NCBI RefSeq assembly: GCF_900111455.1
Contig: NZ_FOIE01000006.1
Span: 1 to 64,000, forward strand
DNA from: Geodermatophilus poikilotrophus
GTDB taxonomy: Bacteria > Actinomycetota > Actinomycetes > Mycobacteriales > Geodermatophilaceae
Length of the DNA stretch: 64,000 nt
Direction: 5' to 3'
Shown: piece by piece, positions 18,020-27,195 of the stretch
Numbering within the stretch: the first letter of the stretch is position 1
Layout of the letters: each line of letters opens with the position of its first letter
The notes under the pieces: model-generated
What the model was told of the DNA's origin: nothing
Databases searched by the model: none
Seen by the model: only the letters and a program-made list of their open reading frames with translations
Program-made: the position numbers and the translations under genes

Positions 18020-18060
18020 CGCGACAGAGCATCGCAGCCGCCCGGGAGGGCGACCGTGGA

Positions 18061-18106
18061 GGCGGCCGCCTGCAGGGTCCCACCGCGAGCGCGCGAGCGG
18101 GGGGCC
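18061..18106 (-). repeat. Dispersed palindromic repeat, copy 3 (shortened)
   Basis: Begins immediately after the stop of the metallopeptidase-like gene and reads GGCCCCCCGCTCGCGCGCTCG then GGTGGGACCCTGCAG. The first outer arm (GAAGGACCCC) is missing, so this copy is decayed. Confidence 0.7.
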
Positions 18107-18562
18107 TCACCCGGTGGGGTCGATCTCCTCCGGATCGCGCCCCAGCAGGACGGCGACCTGGTCGACGACGACGTCGCGGACCAGGTCGGCGAGGTCGTCG
18201 CGGTCGTGCGCGCGCAGCTCCAGCGGCCGGCGGTAGACGACGATCCGCGGCGGCACCTCCCGGGTGCCGTCCCGGTGCGCGGGCAGCACCCGGGCCAGCG
18301 GCACGCTGCCGTCGTCGAGCACGTCGGCGTCGAGCACCACCTCGTCGGGGCTGGTGTGCTCCACCCAGGGCACGTCCTCGACGGCGAACTCGACGCCGGC
18401 GAGCTCCTTCTCCCACCGCCGCTCGAGGTCCTCGACCGCGTCGAGGACCAGGTCGTCGAACTGCGCGGCGCGACTGCGGGCCAGCGGGACGCCGTCGGGC
18501 ACCAGGCGGCCGCGCAGCCCCCGGCCGTGCCGGTCGCGGCGGGATCGGGCGGGTCGGCTCAT
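18107..18562 (-). CDS. Metallopeptidase-family protein lacking the HExxH motif (Rv3259-like)
   Basis: A 151-residue protein matching the minimal zincin family PF06262 in layout: Arg-rich N-terminus, FDDLVLDAVEDLERRW, VPWVEH, PPRIVVYRRPLE and the final helix. Active relatives have HEIGHHFG in that helix; here the aligned residues are DQVAVLLG, so all zinc ligands are absent and a catalytic role is unlikely. A gene of this type (Rv3259) sits between whiB2 and the DUF3499 gene in M. tuberculosis, as here. A TACGCT box lies 10 bases before its ATG. It is divergent from the DUF3499 gene. Confidence 0.75.
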   Translation of the reverse strand: MSRPARSRRDRHGRGLRGRLVPDGVPLARSRAAQFDDLVLDAVEDLERRWEKELAGVEFAVEDVPWVEHTSPDEVVLDADVLDDGSVPLARVLPAHRDGTREVPPRIVVYRRPLELRAHDRDDLADLVRDVVVDQVAVLLGRDPEEIDPTG

Positions 18563-18735
18563 GACGGGTGCGAGCGTACGGCCGGGGGGATCGGGGGCGC
18601 GCCCGGTGCGGGGCCGGGCACGGGCCGCAGCGGGCGCGCGACGGGGTGCACGGGGCCGTCGTGCAGGATGGGACTGCTGCTCCGCGGGGGCGCCGAAACC
18701 CGGTGCGCCTGATGCCAACCACCCGGGTACGCGGC

Positions 18736-18741
18736 TACTGT
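18736..18741 (+). promoter_or_regulatory. -10 box (TACTGT) for a leaderless mini-ORF ahead of the DUF3499 gene
   Basis: TACTGT ends 7 bases before GTG 18749. That GTG opens a five-codon frame whose TGA overlaps the GTG of the DUF3499 gene, so this promoter would make a leaderless message beginning with the mini-ORF. Confidence 0.5.
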
Positions 18742-18748
18742 GCGGTCC

Positions 18749-18766
18749 GTGAGGAACCGGTGGTGA
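18749..18766 (+). CDS. Possible leaderless mini-ORF (VRNRW) coupled to the DUF3499 gene
   Basis: GTG AGG AAC CGG TGG TGA. Five codons placed 7 bases after a -10 box, with the stop overlapping the next start as GTGA. It may serve only to load ribosomes for the DUF3499 gene. The peptide itself need not have a function. Confidence 0.35.
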   Translation: MRNRW

Positions 18767-19113
18767 GGCAGTCACGTCGCTGCTCGCGCAGCGGCTGCGC
18801 GCAACCGGCGGCAGCGACCTTGACCTACGTGTACGCGGAGTCGACCGCTGTCGTCGGCCCGTTGGCGACGTTCTCGGAGCCGCACAGCTACGACCTCTGC
18901 GAGTTCCACGCCGGGCGGCTCACCGTGCCGCGCGGCTGGGAGGTCGTCCGGCACGAGATCGACGTCGAGGACTCCGGCCCGACCGGCGACGACCTGCTCG
19001 CCCTGGCCGACGCCGTCCGCGAGGCCGCCCGGCCCGAGCCGCCGCGCAACCCCGCCGACGACGGCAGCGGCACCCGCCGCGGCCACCTGCGGGTCCTGCC
19101 CGACATCACCTGA
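18763..19113 (+). CDS. DUF3499 family protein (Rv3258c-like)
   Basis: A 116-residue protein found in actinobacteria. It starts VRQSRRCSRSGCAQPAAATLTYVYAES (pieces: RRCSRSGC and ATLTYVYAES) and continues TAVVGPLATFSEPHSYDLCEFHAGRLTVPRGWEVVRHE (pieces: PHSYDLCEFHAGRLTVPRGW). Cysteines in CSRSGC and DLC plus the His of EFH could form a zinc site. Function is not known. The start is fixed by family consensus; GTG 18763 overlaps the stop of a possible leaderless mini-ORF. The same neighbour order (Rv3258c before pmmA) is kept in M. tuberculosis. Confidence 0.88.
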   Translation: MRQSRRCSRSGCAQPAAATLTYVYAESTAVVGPLATFSEPHSYDLCEFHAGRLTVPRGWEVVRHEIDVEDSGPTGDDLLALADAVREAARPEPPRNPADDGSGTRRGHLRVLPDIT

Positions 19114-19161
19114 GCCAGGACCAGCCCTCCACGCCACGACCTCGCTGCGGGGTCCCGCCGT

Positions 19162-19219
19162 CGGCCCCGTCCCGAGGCGCGTCCCGAGCCTGCGAGGGGG
19201 GAGGAGGACGGGGTCCTCT
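19162..19219 (-). repeat. Dispersed palindromic repeat, copy 4 (abuts the pmmA -10 box)
   Basis: Reads on the minus strand from AGAGGACCCCGTCCTCC to GGACGGGGCC, with the core CTCGCAGGCTCG. Its end runs directly into TAGGGT, the -10 box of the phosphomannomutase gene. Confidence 0.8.
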
Positions 19220-19224
19220 AGGGT
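19219..19224 (+). promoter_or_regulatory. Leaderless -10 box (TAGGGT) of pmmA
   Basis: TAGGGT ends 6 bases before GTG 19231 and overlaps the last base of repeat copy 4. No ribosome-binding site is present. Confidence 0.6.
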
Positions 19225-19230
19225 CCGTCC

Positions 19231-20595
19231 GTGCGCGACCTGTCCACGATCATCAAGGCCTACGACGTCCGCGGCGTCGTCCCCGACCATTGGGACGAGG
19301 GGACCGCCCGCCGGATCGGCGCGGCGTTCGCCGAACTCGTCTGGCAGGAGAGCGGCGCGACCGCGGTGGTGACCGCGCACGACATGCGCGACTCCTCGGT
19401 GCCCCTGTCGCGGGCCTTCGCCGAGGGCGTGCTGTCCCGCGGCGTCGACGTCCTCGAGGCCGGCCTCGGGTCCACCGACCTGCTGTACTTCGCCTCCGGC
19501 TCGCTCGGCGTCCCCGGGGCGATGTTCACCGCCAGCCACAACCCCGCGCAGTACAACGGCATCAAGCTCTGCCGCGCCGGCGCGACCCCGGTCGGGCAGG
19601 AGTCGGGCCTGGCCACCCTCCGGGAGTGGGCCGAGCGGGACGCCTACGACCGGGTCCCCGGGCGCACCGCGTCGATCGACCAGCGGGACCTGCTCGCCGA
19701 GTACGCCGCGCACCTGCGCTCGCTGGTCGACCTCTCGGCCATCCGGCCGCTGCGGGTCGTCGTCGACGCCGGCAACGGCATGGGCGGGCACACCGTCCCG
19801 GTGGTGCTCGCCGGCCTCCCGCTGGAGGTGCTGCCGCTGTACTTCGAGCTGGACGGCTCCTTCCCCAACCACGAGGCCAACCCGCTGGACCCCGCCAACC
19901 TGGTCGACCTGCAGGCCGAGGTGCGCCGCACCGGCGCCGACATCGGGCTGGCCTTCGACGGCGACGCCGACCGGGTCTTCGTCGTCGACGAGCGCGGCGA
20001 GGCGGTCAGCCCCTCGGCGATCACCGCGCTGGTCGCCGTCCGCGAGCTGGCCAAGGGCCGGGGGACGACCATCATCCACAACCTGATCACCTCCCGCGCC
20101 GTGCCGGAGATCGTCCGCGAGCACGGCGGCGAGCCGGTGCGCACCCGCGTCGGGCACTCCTTCATCAAGGCCGAGATGGCCCGTACCGACGCCGTCTTCG
20201 GCGGGGAGCACTCCGCCCACTACTACTTCCGGGACTTCTGGCGGGCCGACACGGGCATGCTCGCCGCCATGCACGTGCTCGCTGCGCTGGGGGAGCAGAG
20301 CCGGCCGCTGTCGGAGCTGACCGCCGGCTACACCCGCTACGCCGCCTCGGGGGAGATCAACTCGACCGTCGCCGACGCCGCGGACCGCACGCGGGCCGTG
20401 CGGGAGGCGTTCGAGGAGCAGGACGGCGTCACCGTCGACGAGCTCGACGGGCTGACCGTGGACCTGCCCGACGGCTCGTGGTTCAACCTGCGGGCCAGCA
20501 ACACCGAGCCGCTGCTGCGGCTCAACGTCGAGGCGCCGGACCGGGCGCGGATGACCGAACTGCGGGATCGAGTGCTGGAGATGGTGCGCGCATGA
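19231..20595 (+). CDS. pmmA: Phosphomannomutase/phosphoglucomutase
   Basis: Interconverts mannose-6-phosphate and mannose-1-phosphate (often also the glucose pair), feeding GDP-mannose synthesis by manC. The 454-residue length is typical of the alpha-D-phosphohexomutase family. The phosphoserine loop TASHNP has its Ser at residue 102, the Mg-binding loop FDGDADR is at 242-248, GEHSAHYYF (sugar-binding GEXSXH) lies near 329, and the C-terminal phosphate loop RASNTEPLLRLNVEA is near 418-432. It begins a tight run with Trm112 and SIS genes through ATGA overlaps, the same set as Rv3257c-Rv3256c. Confidence 0.95.
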   Translation: MRDLSTIIKAYDVRGVVPDHWDEGTARRIGAAFAELVWQESGATAVVTAHDMRDSSVPLSRAFAEGVLSRGVDVLEAGLGSTDLLYFASGSLGVPGAMFTASHNPAQYNGIKLCRAGATPVGQESGLATLREWAERDAYDRVPGRTASIDQRDLLAEYAAHLRSLVDLSAIRPLRVVVDAGNGMGGHTVPVVLAGLPLEVLPLYFELDGSFPNHEANPLDPANLVDLQAEVRRTGADIGLAFDGDADRVFVVDERGEAVSPSAITALVAVRELAKGRGTTIIHNLITSRAVPEIVREHGGEPVRTRVGHSFIKAEMARTDAVFGGEHSAHYYFRDFWRADTGMLAAMHVLAALGEQSRPLSELTAGYTRYAASGEINSTVADAADRTRAVREAFEEQDGVTVDELDGLTVDLPDGSWFNLRASNTEPLLRLNVEAPDRARMTELRDRVLEMVRA

Positions 20596-20813
20596 CCACG
20601 AGTCCACCTCGCGACCCGGCCGGCCCGCTGGGGCTGGACCCCGCGCTGCTGGCGATCCTGGCCTGCCCCGACACCCACCACAGCCCGCTGGTGGTGGACG
20701 AGTCGGCGAGCGAGCTGGTCTGCAGCACCTGCGACCGGGCGTTCCCGGTCCGCGACGGCATCCCCGTGCTGCTGCTGGACGAGGCGCGGCAGCGGGGCAC
20801 GGGGGCGGCATGA
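20592..20813 (+). CDS. Trm112-family small zinc protein
   Basis: A 73-residue protein of the Trm112/YcaR type. The conserved start LDPALLAILACPDTHHSPL carries the first Cys, LVCSTCDRAFPVRDGIPVLL holds the CxxC pair and the IPVLL ending. These proteins usually partner or stabilise methyltransferases, or sit next to sugar-isomerase genes in actinobacteria, where the role is unclear. The first CxxC of many homologues is reduced to a single Cys here. Its ATG overlaps the pmmA TGA, and its own TGA overlaps the next ATG, so all three are translationally coupled. Confidence 0.85.
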   Translation: MTTSPPRDPAGPLGLDPALLAILACPDTHHSPLVVDESASELVCSTCDRAFPVRDGIPVLLLDEARQRGTGAA

Positions 20814-21955
20814 CGTCGCCGGAGCTGGCCGAGGAGGTCCTCGACGACCTCGACGTGCTGCGCGCCCGGGACCCGCGCGGTCTGCTGCCCGCGGTGGCCG
20901 GCGCCGGTGCACAGGTCCGGGAGACCTCGCGGCTGACCGAGGAGGCCGGCCTCGAGCGGGTCACCACCGGCGGCCGCCCGCGCGGGCTGGTCATCGTGGC
21001 CCGCCGGGAGGGGGCGGTGGCCGCGCAGGTGCTGCGGGCGCTGCTCGGCCCGGCCAGCCCGGTCACGGTGGACGTCGTCCCCGGGCCGGACCTGCCGGTG
21101 TGGACCGGCCCCAGCGACATCGCCGTCGTCGCCACCCGCACCGGCGCCGGCCGCTACGCCGTCACCCCGGCCTACGAGGCGGCCCGGCGCGGCGTGACGC
21201 TGCTGGGCATCGGCGCGGAGGACGCCCCGCTGCGCGCGGCCTGCTCGACCGCCCGCGCGCCCTACGTCCCGCTGCCGCGCTCGCGGGTGCGGCACACGAC
21301 GCTCTGGTCCTTGCTCACCCCGATGCTGCGGCTGGCCGTCGGCCTGGACCTGGTGTCGGAGGGCACGGCCGACCTGGAGGCGGTCGCCGCGGCGCTCGAC
21401 GAGGTCGCCGCGGAGTGCGGGCCGGCCCGGGAGTCCTTCGTCAACCCGGCCAAGACGCTGGCCCTGGAGCTGCTCGACGCGTTGCCGGTGATCGCCGCCG
21501 AGGGGCCGCTGGCCGGTACCGCCGCCACCCGGATCGCCGACCAGCTCGCCACGCTGGCCGGGCTGCCGGTCACCACCTTCCGGATGCCCGACCAGCGGGT
21601 CGCCGCCTGCGCGGTGCTGCGCGGCCCGCTGGCGCCCGAAGGCGGCGACGACGACTTCTTCCGCGACCGCGCCGAGGACACCGGCCGCCGGCTGCGGCTG
21701 CTCACGGTCCGGGACGCCGACGCCGGCGAGCACGACGGCGGAGGCGAGCGCGAGCCCCGGTCGGCCCGCGAGGCGCTGTCCGAGGCGCTGCGCAGCGCAG
21801 CAGTGGCCAACGTCCCGGTGAGCGGACTGGCCGAGCACGGGGACCCGGAGCGCTACGGGCGGCTGCCCCGCCTGGCCCGGCAGCTGGCGGTGGCGGACTT
21901 CACCGCCGTCTACCTGGCCCTGGCCCTGGACGCCGAGAGGTCCGCCTCCGCGTGA
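20810..21955 (+). CDS. SIS-domain protein, phosphomannose/phosphoglucose isomerase-like (Rv3256c-like)
   Basis: A 381-residue protein related to bifunctional PGI/PMI enzymes. It has the N-terminal helix LAEEVLDDLDVLRARDP, a GLVIVARREGA strand, DIAVVATRTGAG where sugar-phosphate isomerases bind phosphate, and the STARAPYVPLPRSRVRHTTLWSLLTPML region (pieces: YVPLPRSRVRHT). The catalytic Glu/His signature of active isomerases is not obvious, so it may be regulatory or work with manA. It is coupled to pmmA and Trm112 by ATGA overlap, which ties it to mannose metabolism. Mycobacteria keep the same gene between pmmA and manA. Confidence 0.8.
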   Translation: MTSPELAEEVLDDLDVLRARDPRGLLPAVAGAGAQVRETSRLTEEAGLERVTTGGRPRGLVIVARREGAVAAQVLRALLGPASPVTVDVVPGPDLPVWTGPSDIAVVATRTGAGRYAVTPAYEAARRGVTLLGIGAEDAPLRAACSTARAPYVPLPRSRVRHTTLWSLLTPMLRLAVGLDLVSEGTADLEAVAAALDEVAAECGPARESFVNPAKTLALELLDALPVIAAEGPLAGTAATRIADQLATLAGLPVTTFRMPDQRVAACAVLRGPLAPEGGDDDFFRDRAEDTGRRLRLLTVRDADAGEHDGGGEREPRSAREALSEALRSAAVANVPVSGLAEHGDPERYGRLPRLARQLAVADFTAVYLALALDAERSASA

Positions 21956-22062
21956 GCGGCGACACCTCCCCGGCCACCGTCGCGCTCGTGGCCGGCGGGT
22001 TCGGCCGGGACCCCGCGCGCACCGCTCGTGCGGTGGCCGACCCCGCGCGGACGGCGGCCTGA
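21952..22062 (+). CDS. Possible small protein (36 residues)
   Basis: A GTGA overlap with the SIS gene stop opens a 36-codon frame (VSGDTSPATVALVAGGFG, then RDPARTARAVADPARTAA). It has coding-like third-position GC but no recognisable domain. It may be a coupled small protein or chance reading of GC-rich DNA before the manA promoter. Low confidence. Confidence 0.25.
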   Translation: MSGDTSPATVALVAGGFGRDPARTARAVADPARTAA

Positions 22063-22126
22063 CCCGATCGAGGGAGCTCCCCCGGCGGGTGTGGTCCGCG
22101 TCATGCCCACGGGGCGGAACGGCCAG

Positions 22127-22132
22127 TAGCCT
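22127..22132 (+). promoter_or_regulatory. Leaderless -10 box (TAGCCT) of manA
   Basis: TAGCCT ends 8 bases before ATG 22141, with no Shine-Dalgarno between. This gives manA a promoter separate from pmmA. Confidence 0.6.
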
Positions 22133-22140
22133 CCCGGCTG

Positions 22141-23316
22141 ATGTGGTCCCTCACCAGCGCCGTCCGCTTCTACCCGTGGGGGAGCCGTACGGTCATCCCC
22201 GAGCTGCTCGGGCAGCCCAGTCCGGCGCAGCAGCCGCACGCCGAGCTCTGGATGGGGGCGCACCCGAACGAGCCCAGCCTGCTGGCCGACGGCCGTCCGC
22301 TGGACCGGGCCATCGCCCAGGAGCCCGACCGGCTGCTCGGCGCGCCGGTCGTGACGCGCTTCGGCCCGCGGCTGCCGTTCCTCATGAAGGTGCTGGCCGC
22401 CGACCGGCCGCTGTCGCTGCAGGCGCACCCGACGATGGAGCAGGCGGCGGCCGGCTACGCCGCCGAGGAGGCCGCCGGCATCCCGAGGGACGACCCGACG
22501 CGCACGTTCAAGGACCCGTGGCACAAGCCCGAGCTGCTGCTGGCGCTGACCACCTTCGAGGCCCTGTGCGGCTTCCGGCCGGTCGAGGAGTCGCTGCACT
22601 GCCTGGCCAAGCTGCAGCTGCCCGAGCTCAAGCCGACGATCGCCGCCCTCGCCCGCGGCGGGCTGCGAGCGGCCATCCCGCAGCTGATCGCGCTGTCCGG
22701 TCGTCGTCGGACCTCCCTGGTCGAGGCCGTCGCGGCCAAGGCGGCGTCCTTCGTCGCCGCCCACGACCCGGAGTTCATCAACACCTACCGCTGGGCGGCG
22801 ACGCTCGCCGGGGCCTACCCGGGTGACCCCGGCGTCGTCATCTCGCTCATGTGCAACCACCTCAAGCTGGCGCCCGGCGAGGCGGTGTTCCTGCCGGCCG
22901 GCAACCTGCACGCCTACCTGAGCGGCGCCGGGGTCGAGGTCATGGCCAGCTCGGACAACGTGCTGCGCGGCGGACTGACCCGCAAGCACGTGGACCTGGC
23001 GGCGCTGATCGAGGTGCTCGACTTCACCGACGGCCGGATCCCGGTCATCCACCCGGTGCTCGGGCCGGGCGGGCTGCGCTACCCCGTGCCGGTCGAGGAC
23101 TTCGACCTGACCCGGGTCCAGCTCGACGACGGGACCGGGACGCTCACCACCTCCGGGCCGCAGGTGCTGCTGTGCACCGAGGGCCGGGCGGTGCTGGCGG
23201 CGGCGGACGGCGAGCTGGTCCTGGAGCGGGGGCAGTCGGCGTTCGTCCCGGCCGGGGAGCCGGTCACCGCCCGCGGTCCCGCGCTGCTCTACCGGAGCAC
23301 GACGAACCTGCGCTGA
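22141..23316 (+). CDS. manA: Mannose-6-phosphate isomerase, class I
   Basis: Zinc enzyme that converts fructose-6-phosphate to mannose-6-phosphate, the entry to the mannose pathway completed by pmmA and manC. The 391-residue protein has the N-terminal FYPWGSRTVIPELLG, AELWMGAHPNEPS, the zinc-binding LSLQAHPTMEQA near residue 95, DPWHKPELLLALT near 122-134, LPAGNLHAYLSGAGVEVMASSDNVLRGGLT (pieces: PAGNLHAYLSG and SSDNVLRGGLT) near 250-280, and a second cupin-like end. All type I features are present. ATG 22141 begins the family consensus. Confidence 0.94.
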   Translation: MWSLTSAVRFYPWGSRTVIPELLGQPSPAQQPHAELWMGAHPNEPSLLADGRPLDRAIAQEPDRLLGAPVVTRFGPRLPFLMKVLAADRPLSLQAHPTMEQAAAGYAAEEAAGIPRDDPTRTFKDPWHKPELLLALTTFEALCGFRPVEESLHCLAKLQLPELKPTIAALARGGLRAAIPQLIALSGRRRTSLVEAVAAKAASFVAAHDPEFINTYRWAATLAGAYPGDPGVVISLMCNHLKLAPGEAVFLPAGNLHAYLSGAGVEVMASSDNVLRGGLTRKHVDLAALIEVLDFTDGRIPVIHPVLGPGGLRYPVPVEDFDLTRVQLDDGTGTLTTSGPQVLLCTEGRAVLAAADGELVLERGQSAFVPAGEPVTARGPALLYRSTTNLR

Positions 23317-23473
23317 GCCCGGGCCCGGCAGGGGCAGCTCCGGCGCACCGGGACCGGGTGGCCGCGGGGTACCCCTCAGACGACGAGCAGGTCGTCGTCC
23401 GCGTGCCGCGGTCCGGGATCCCCGTCGGGGACCGACCCGGGCGTGGCGTCCCGCCGGCGCCCGGTCGGCGGCC

Positions 23474-23479
23474 TAGCGT
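23474..23479 (+). promoter_or_regulatory. -10 box (TAGCGT) of the lipoprotein nuclease gene
   Basis: TAGCGT lies 33 bases before GTG 23513. The leader includes a GGAGGA ribosome site, so this gene differs from the leaderless ones nearby. Confidence 0.5.
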
Positions 23480-23512
23480 CGGGACCGCCCGTCCGCGCGT
23501 CGGAGGAGTCCC

Positions 23513-24406
23513 GTGACCCCCCGCACCCCCGCACCGCCGTCCACGGTCCGCCGCGGCGCCCTCCTCGGCGGGACCGTCCTGGTCCTGCTGACCGGCTGCG
23601 TGCTGCCGCCCGGCAGTGCACCGACCGGCGTCCTGGACGACGCCGCCGCCGACCGGGCGATCGCCGCCGCGCCGCCCGGCTCCGCGCTGGCCGCCCTCGC
23701 CGACGTCGAGGTGCGGGGCCGGGCGCCGCGCACCGGGTACGAGCGCGACCGCTTCGGCGACGGCTGGGCCGACACCGACCGCAACGGCTGCGACACCCGC
23801 AACGACGTGCTGGCCCGCGACCTGACCGGCGAGCGGTTCCGGTCCGGCAGCGACTGCGTCGTCGTCTCCGGCACCCTCGAGGACCCCTACTCCGGGCGCA
23901 CCATCGAGTTCCGCCGCGGTGAGGAGACCAGCGACGACGTGCAGATCGACCACGTCGTCGCGCTGTCGGACGCCTGGCAGAAGGGTGCCCAGGGCTGGGA
24001 CGCCGACCGGCGCACGACCTTCGCCAACGACCCGCTCAACCTGCTCGCCGTCGACGGGCCGCTCAACATGCAGAAGGGGGACGGCGACGCCGCGACCTGG
24101 CTGCCGCCGAACACCGCCTACCGGTGCGCCTACGTCGCCCGGCAGGTGGCGGTGAAGACCGGTTACGGGCTGTGGGCCACCCGCGCCGAGCGCAACGCCG
24201 CCGCCACCGTGCTCGCCGGCTGCCCCGCCGAACCGCTGCCCGGCGACTCGGCGACGGAGGCGTCGGCGAGCCGGCCGGCGCCGGCGGGCACCGCCTACGC
24301 CGACTGCGAGGCCGTGCGGGCGGCCGGTGCGGCGCCCATCCGGCGCGGCGAGCCGGGGTGGAGCGACGCCTTCGACGGCGACGGTGACGGGGTCGGCTGC
24401 GAGTAG
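23513..24406 (+). CDS. Secreted lipoprotein with HNH/DUF1524 nuclease and Excalibur domains
   Basis: A 297-residue exported protein. Residues 10-30 form a signal peptide ending in LLTGC, a lipobox with Cys at about residue 28. The central HNH-type (DUF1524/GmrSD C-terminal) domain shows DVQIDHVVALSDAWQKGAQGW near 142-162, with the catalytic Asp-His, then NDPLNLLAVDGPLNMQKGD, the conserved Asn-rich strand. The C-terminal 36 residues (YADCEAVRAAG, then DGDGDGVGCE) are an Excalibur calcium-binding repeat. It probably degrades extracellular DNA for nutrients or defence. GTG 23513 has a GGAGGAG site. Confidence 0.88.
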   Translation: MTPRTPAPPSTVRRGALLGGTVLVLLTGCVLPPGSAPTGVLDDAAADRAIAAAPPGSALAALADVEVRGRAPRTGYERDRFGDGWADTDRNGCDTRNDVLARDLTGERFRSGSDCVVVSGTLEDPYSGRTIEFRRGEETSDDVQIDHVVALSDAWQKGAQGWDADRRTTFANDPLNLLAVDGPLNMQKGDGDAATWLPPNTAYRCAYVARQVAVKTGYGLWATRAERNAAATVLAGCPAEPLPGDSATEASASRPAPAGTAYADCEAVRAAGAAPIRRGEPGWSDAFDGDGDGVGCE

Positions 24407-24518
24407 GACGAGGCCGGCTCGCGTATCGTGGGTGGCGGCACGAGCCCCGCCGAAGCCTCGGCATGCTCGCTCTCCCCGCCCGTGCGGGGATCGCAGCGAC
24501 ACTGCATCCGACACGCAT

Positions 24519-24540
24519 CGCCCGGCTCGTGGGCCGGGCG
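24519..24540 (+). promoter_or_regulatory. Hairpin just upstream of the ahcY ribosome site
   Basis: CGCCCGGC (24519-24526) and GCCGGGCG (24533-24540) form an 8-bp stem ending five bases before the GGAG ribosome site. It could affect translation of ahcY. I could not match the 147-base leader to the SAH riboswitch consensus. Confidence 0.3.
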
Positions 24541-24553
24541 GATCTGGAGCGAC

Positions 24554-26041
<1,488 letters not shown>

Positions 26042-26390
26042 GGAACGGTCGCCCACCCGGGCGGTGGCCGTCACCGGGACCGACGGCCACGGACAGCACG
26101 AGTGCCCCGGTTCGTCGATGACGAACCGGGGCACTCGTGCGTGTGAGCCGACCCGGCCCGCGAGGAGGAGCGCTACCGGTCGTTCCAGGTCCCTTCCCTG
26201 CGTGGTGCCCCGAAGGCGTGGCGGACCGCCTGGTCGCCGCGGTCACGGCAGCGCGCGCACCGCTGCAGCCGGTGAGCGCCGCGCGGGTGCTCGTGTTCTG
26301 AGGTCCCACCCGCCCCAGTGGGTCACCGCTCCACCGGTAGGGGGAGGGCACGCCTGTGCATTCCACCACCGTGCCGCCGAGCGGCGCAGA
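26042..26390. other. Intergenic region between ahcY and mtrA (349 bp)
   Basis: The first 100 bases hold two terminator hairpins. The rest up to the mtrA start has no gene that I can support; a short plus-strand open stretch ending at 26301 has coding-like composition but no recognisable start or domain and may be a gene remnant. In M. tuberculosis the thymidylate kinase gene (tmk) lies here; it is absent from this window. Confidence 0.6.
26064..26139 (+). terminator. Tandem hairpin terminators of ahcY
   Basis: The first hairpin pairs GTGGCCGTC (26064-26072) with GACGGCCAC (26082-26090). The second is a perfect 20-bp stem (26097-26116 with 26120-26139) with a 3-base loop. No U-tract follows. 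Confidence 0.8.
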
Positions 26391-27107
<717 letters not shown>

Positions 27108-27195
27108 ACGGACGGGCTCGCGGGCGCCGCGGCGAGGAACGAGCGGACCGCGGCGGCGGGCCGGTGGGCACCGTGATCCGGCGGATCCGTCGGTC

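Noticed and set aside
24407-24553. SAH riboswitch in the ahcY leader
   Set aside because: The leader has small hairpins, but I cannot find the conserved core of the SAH riboswitch. An Infernal search with the Rfam SAH model would settle it; a significant hit would overturn this.
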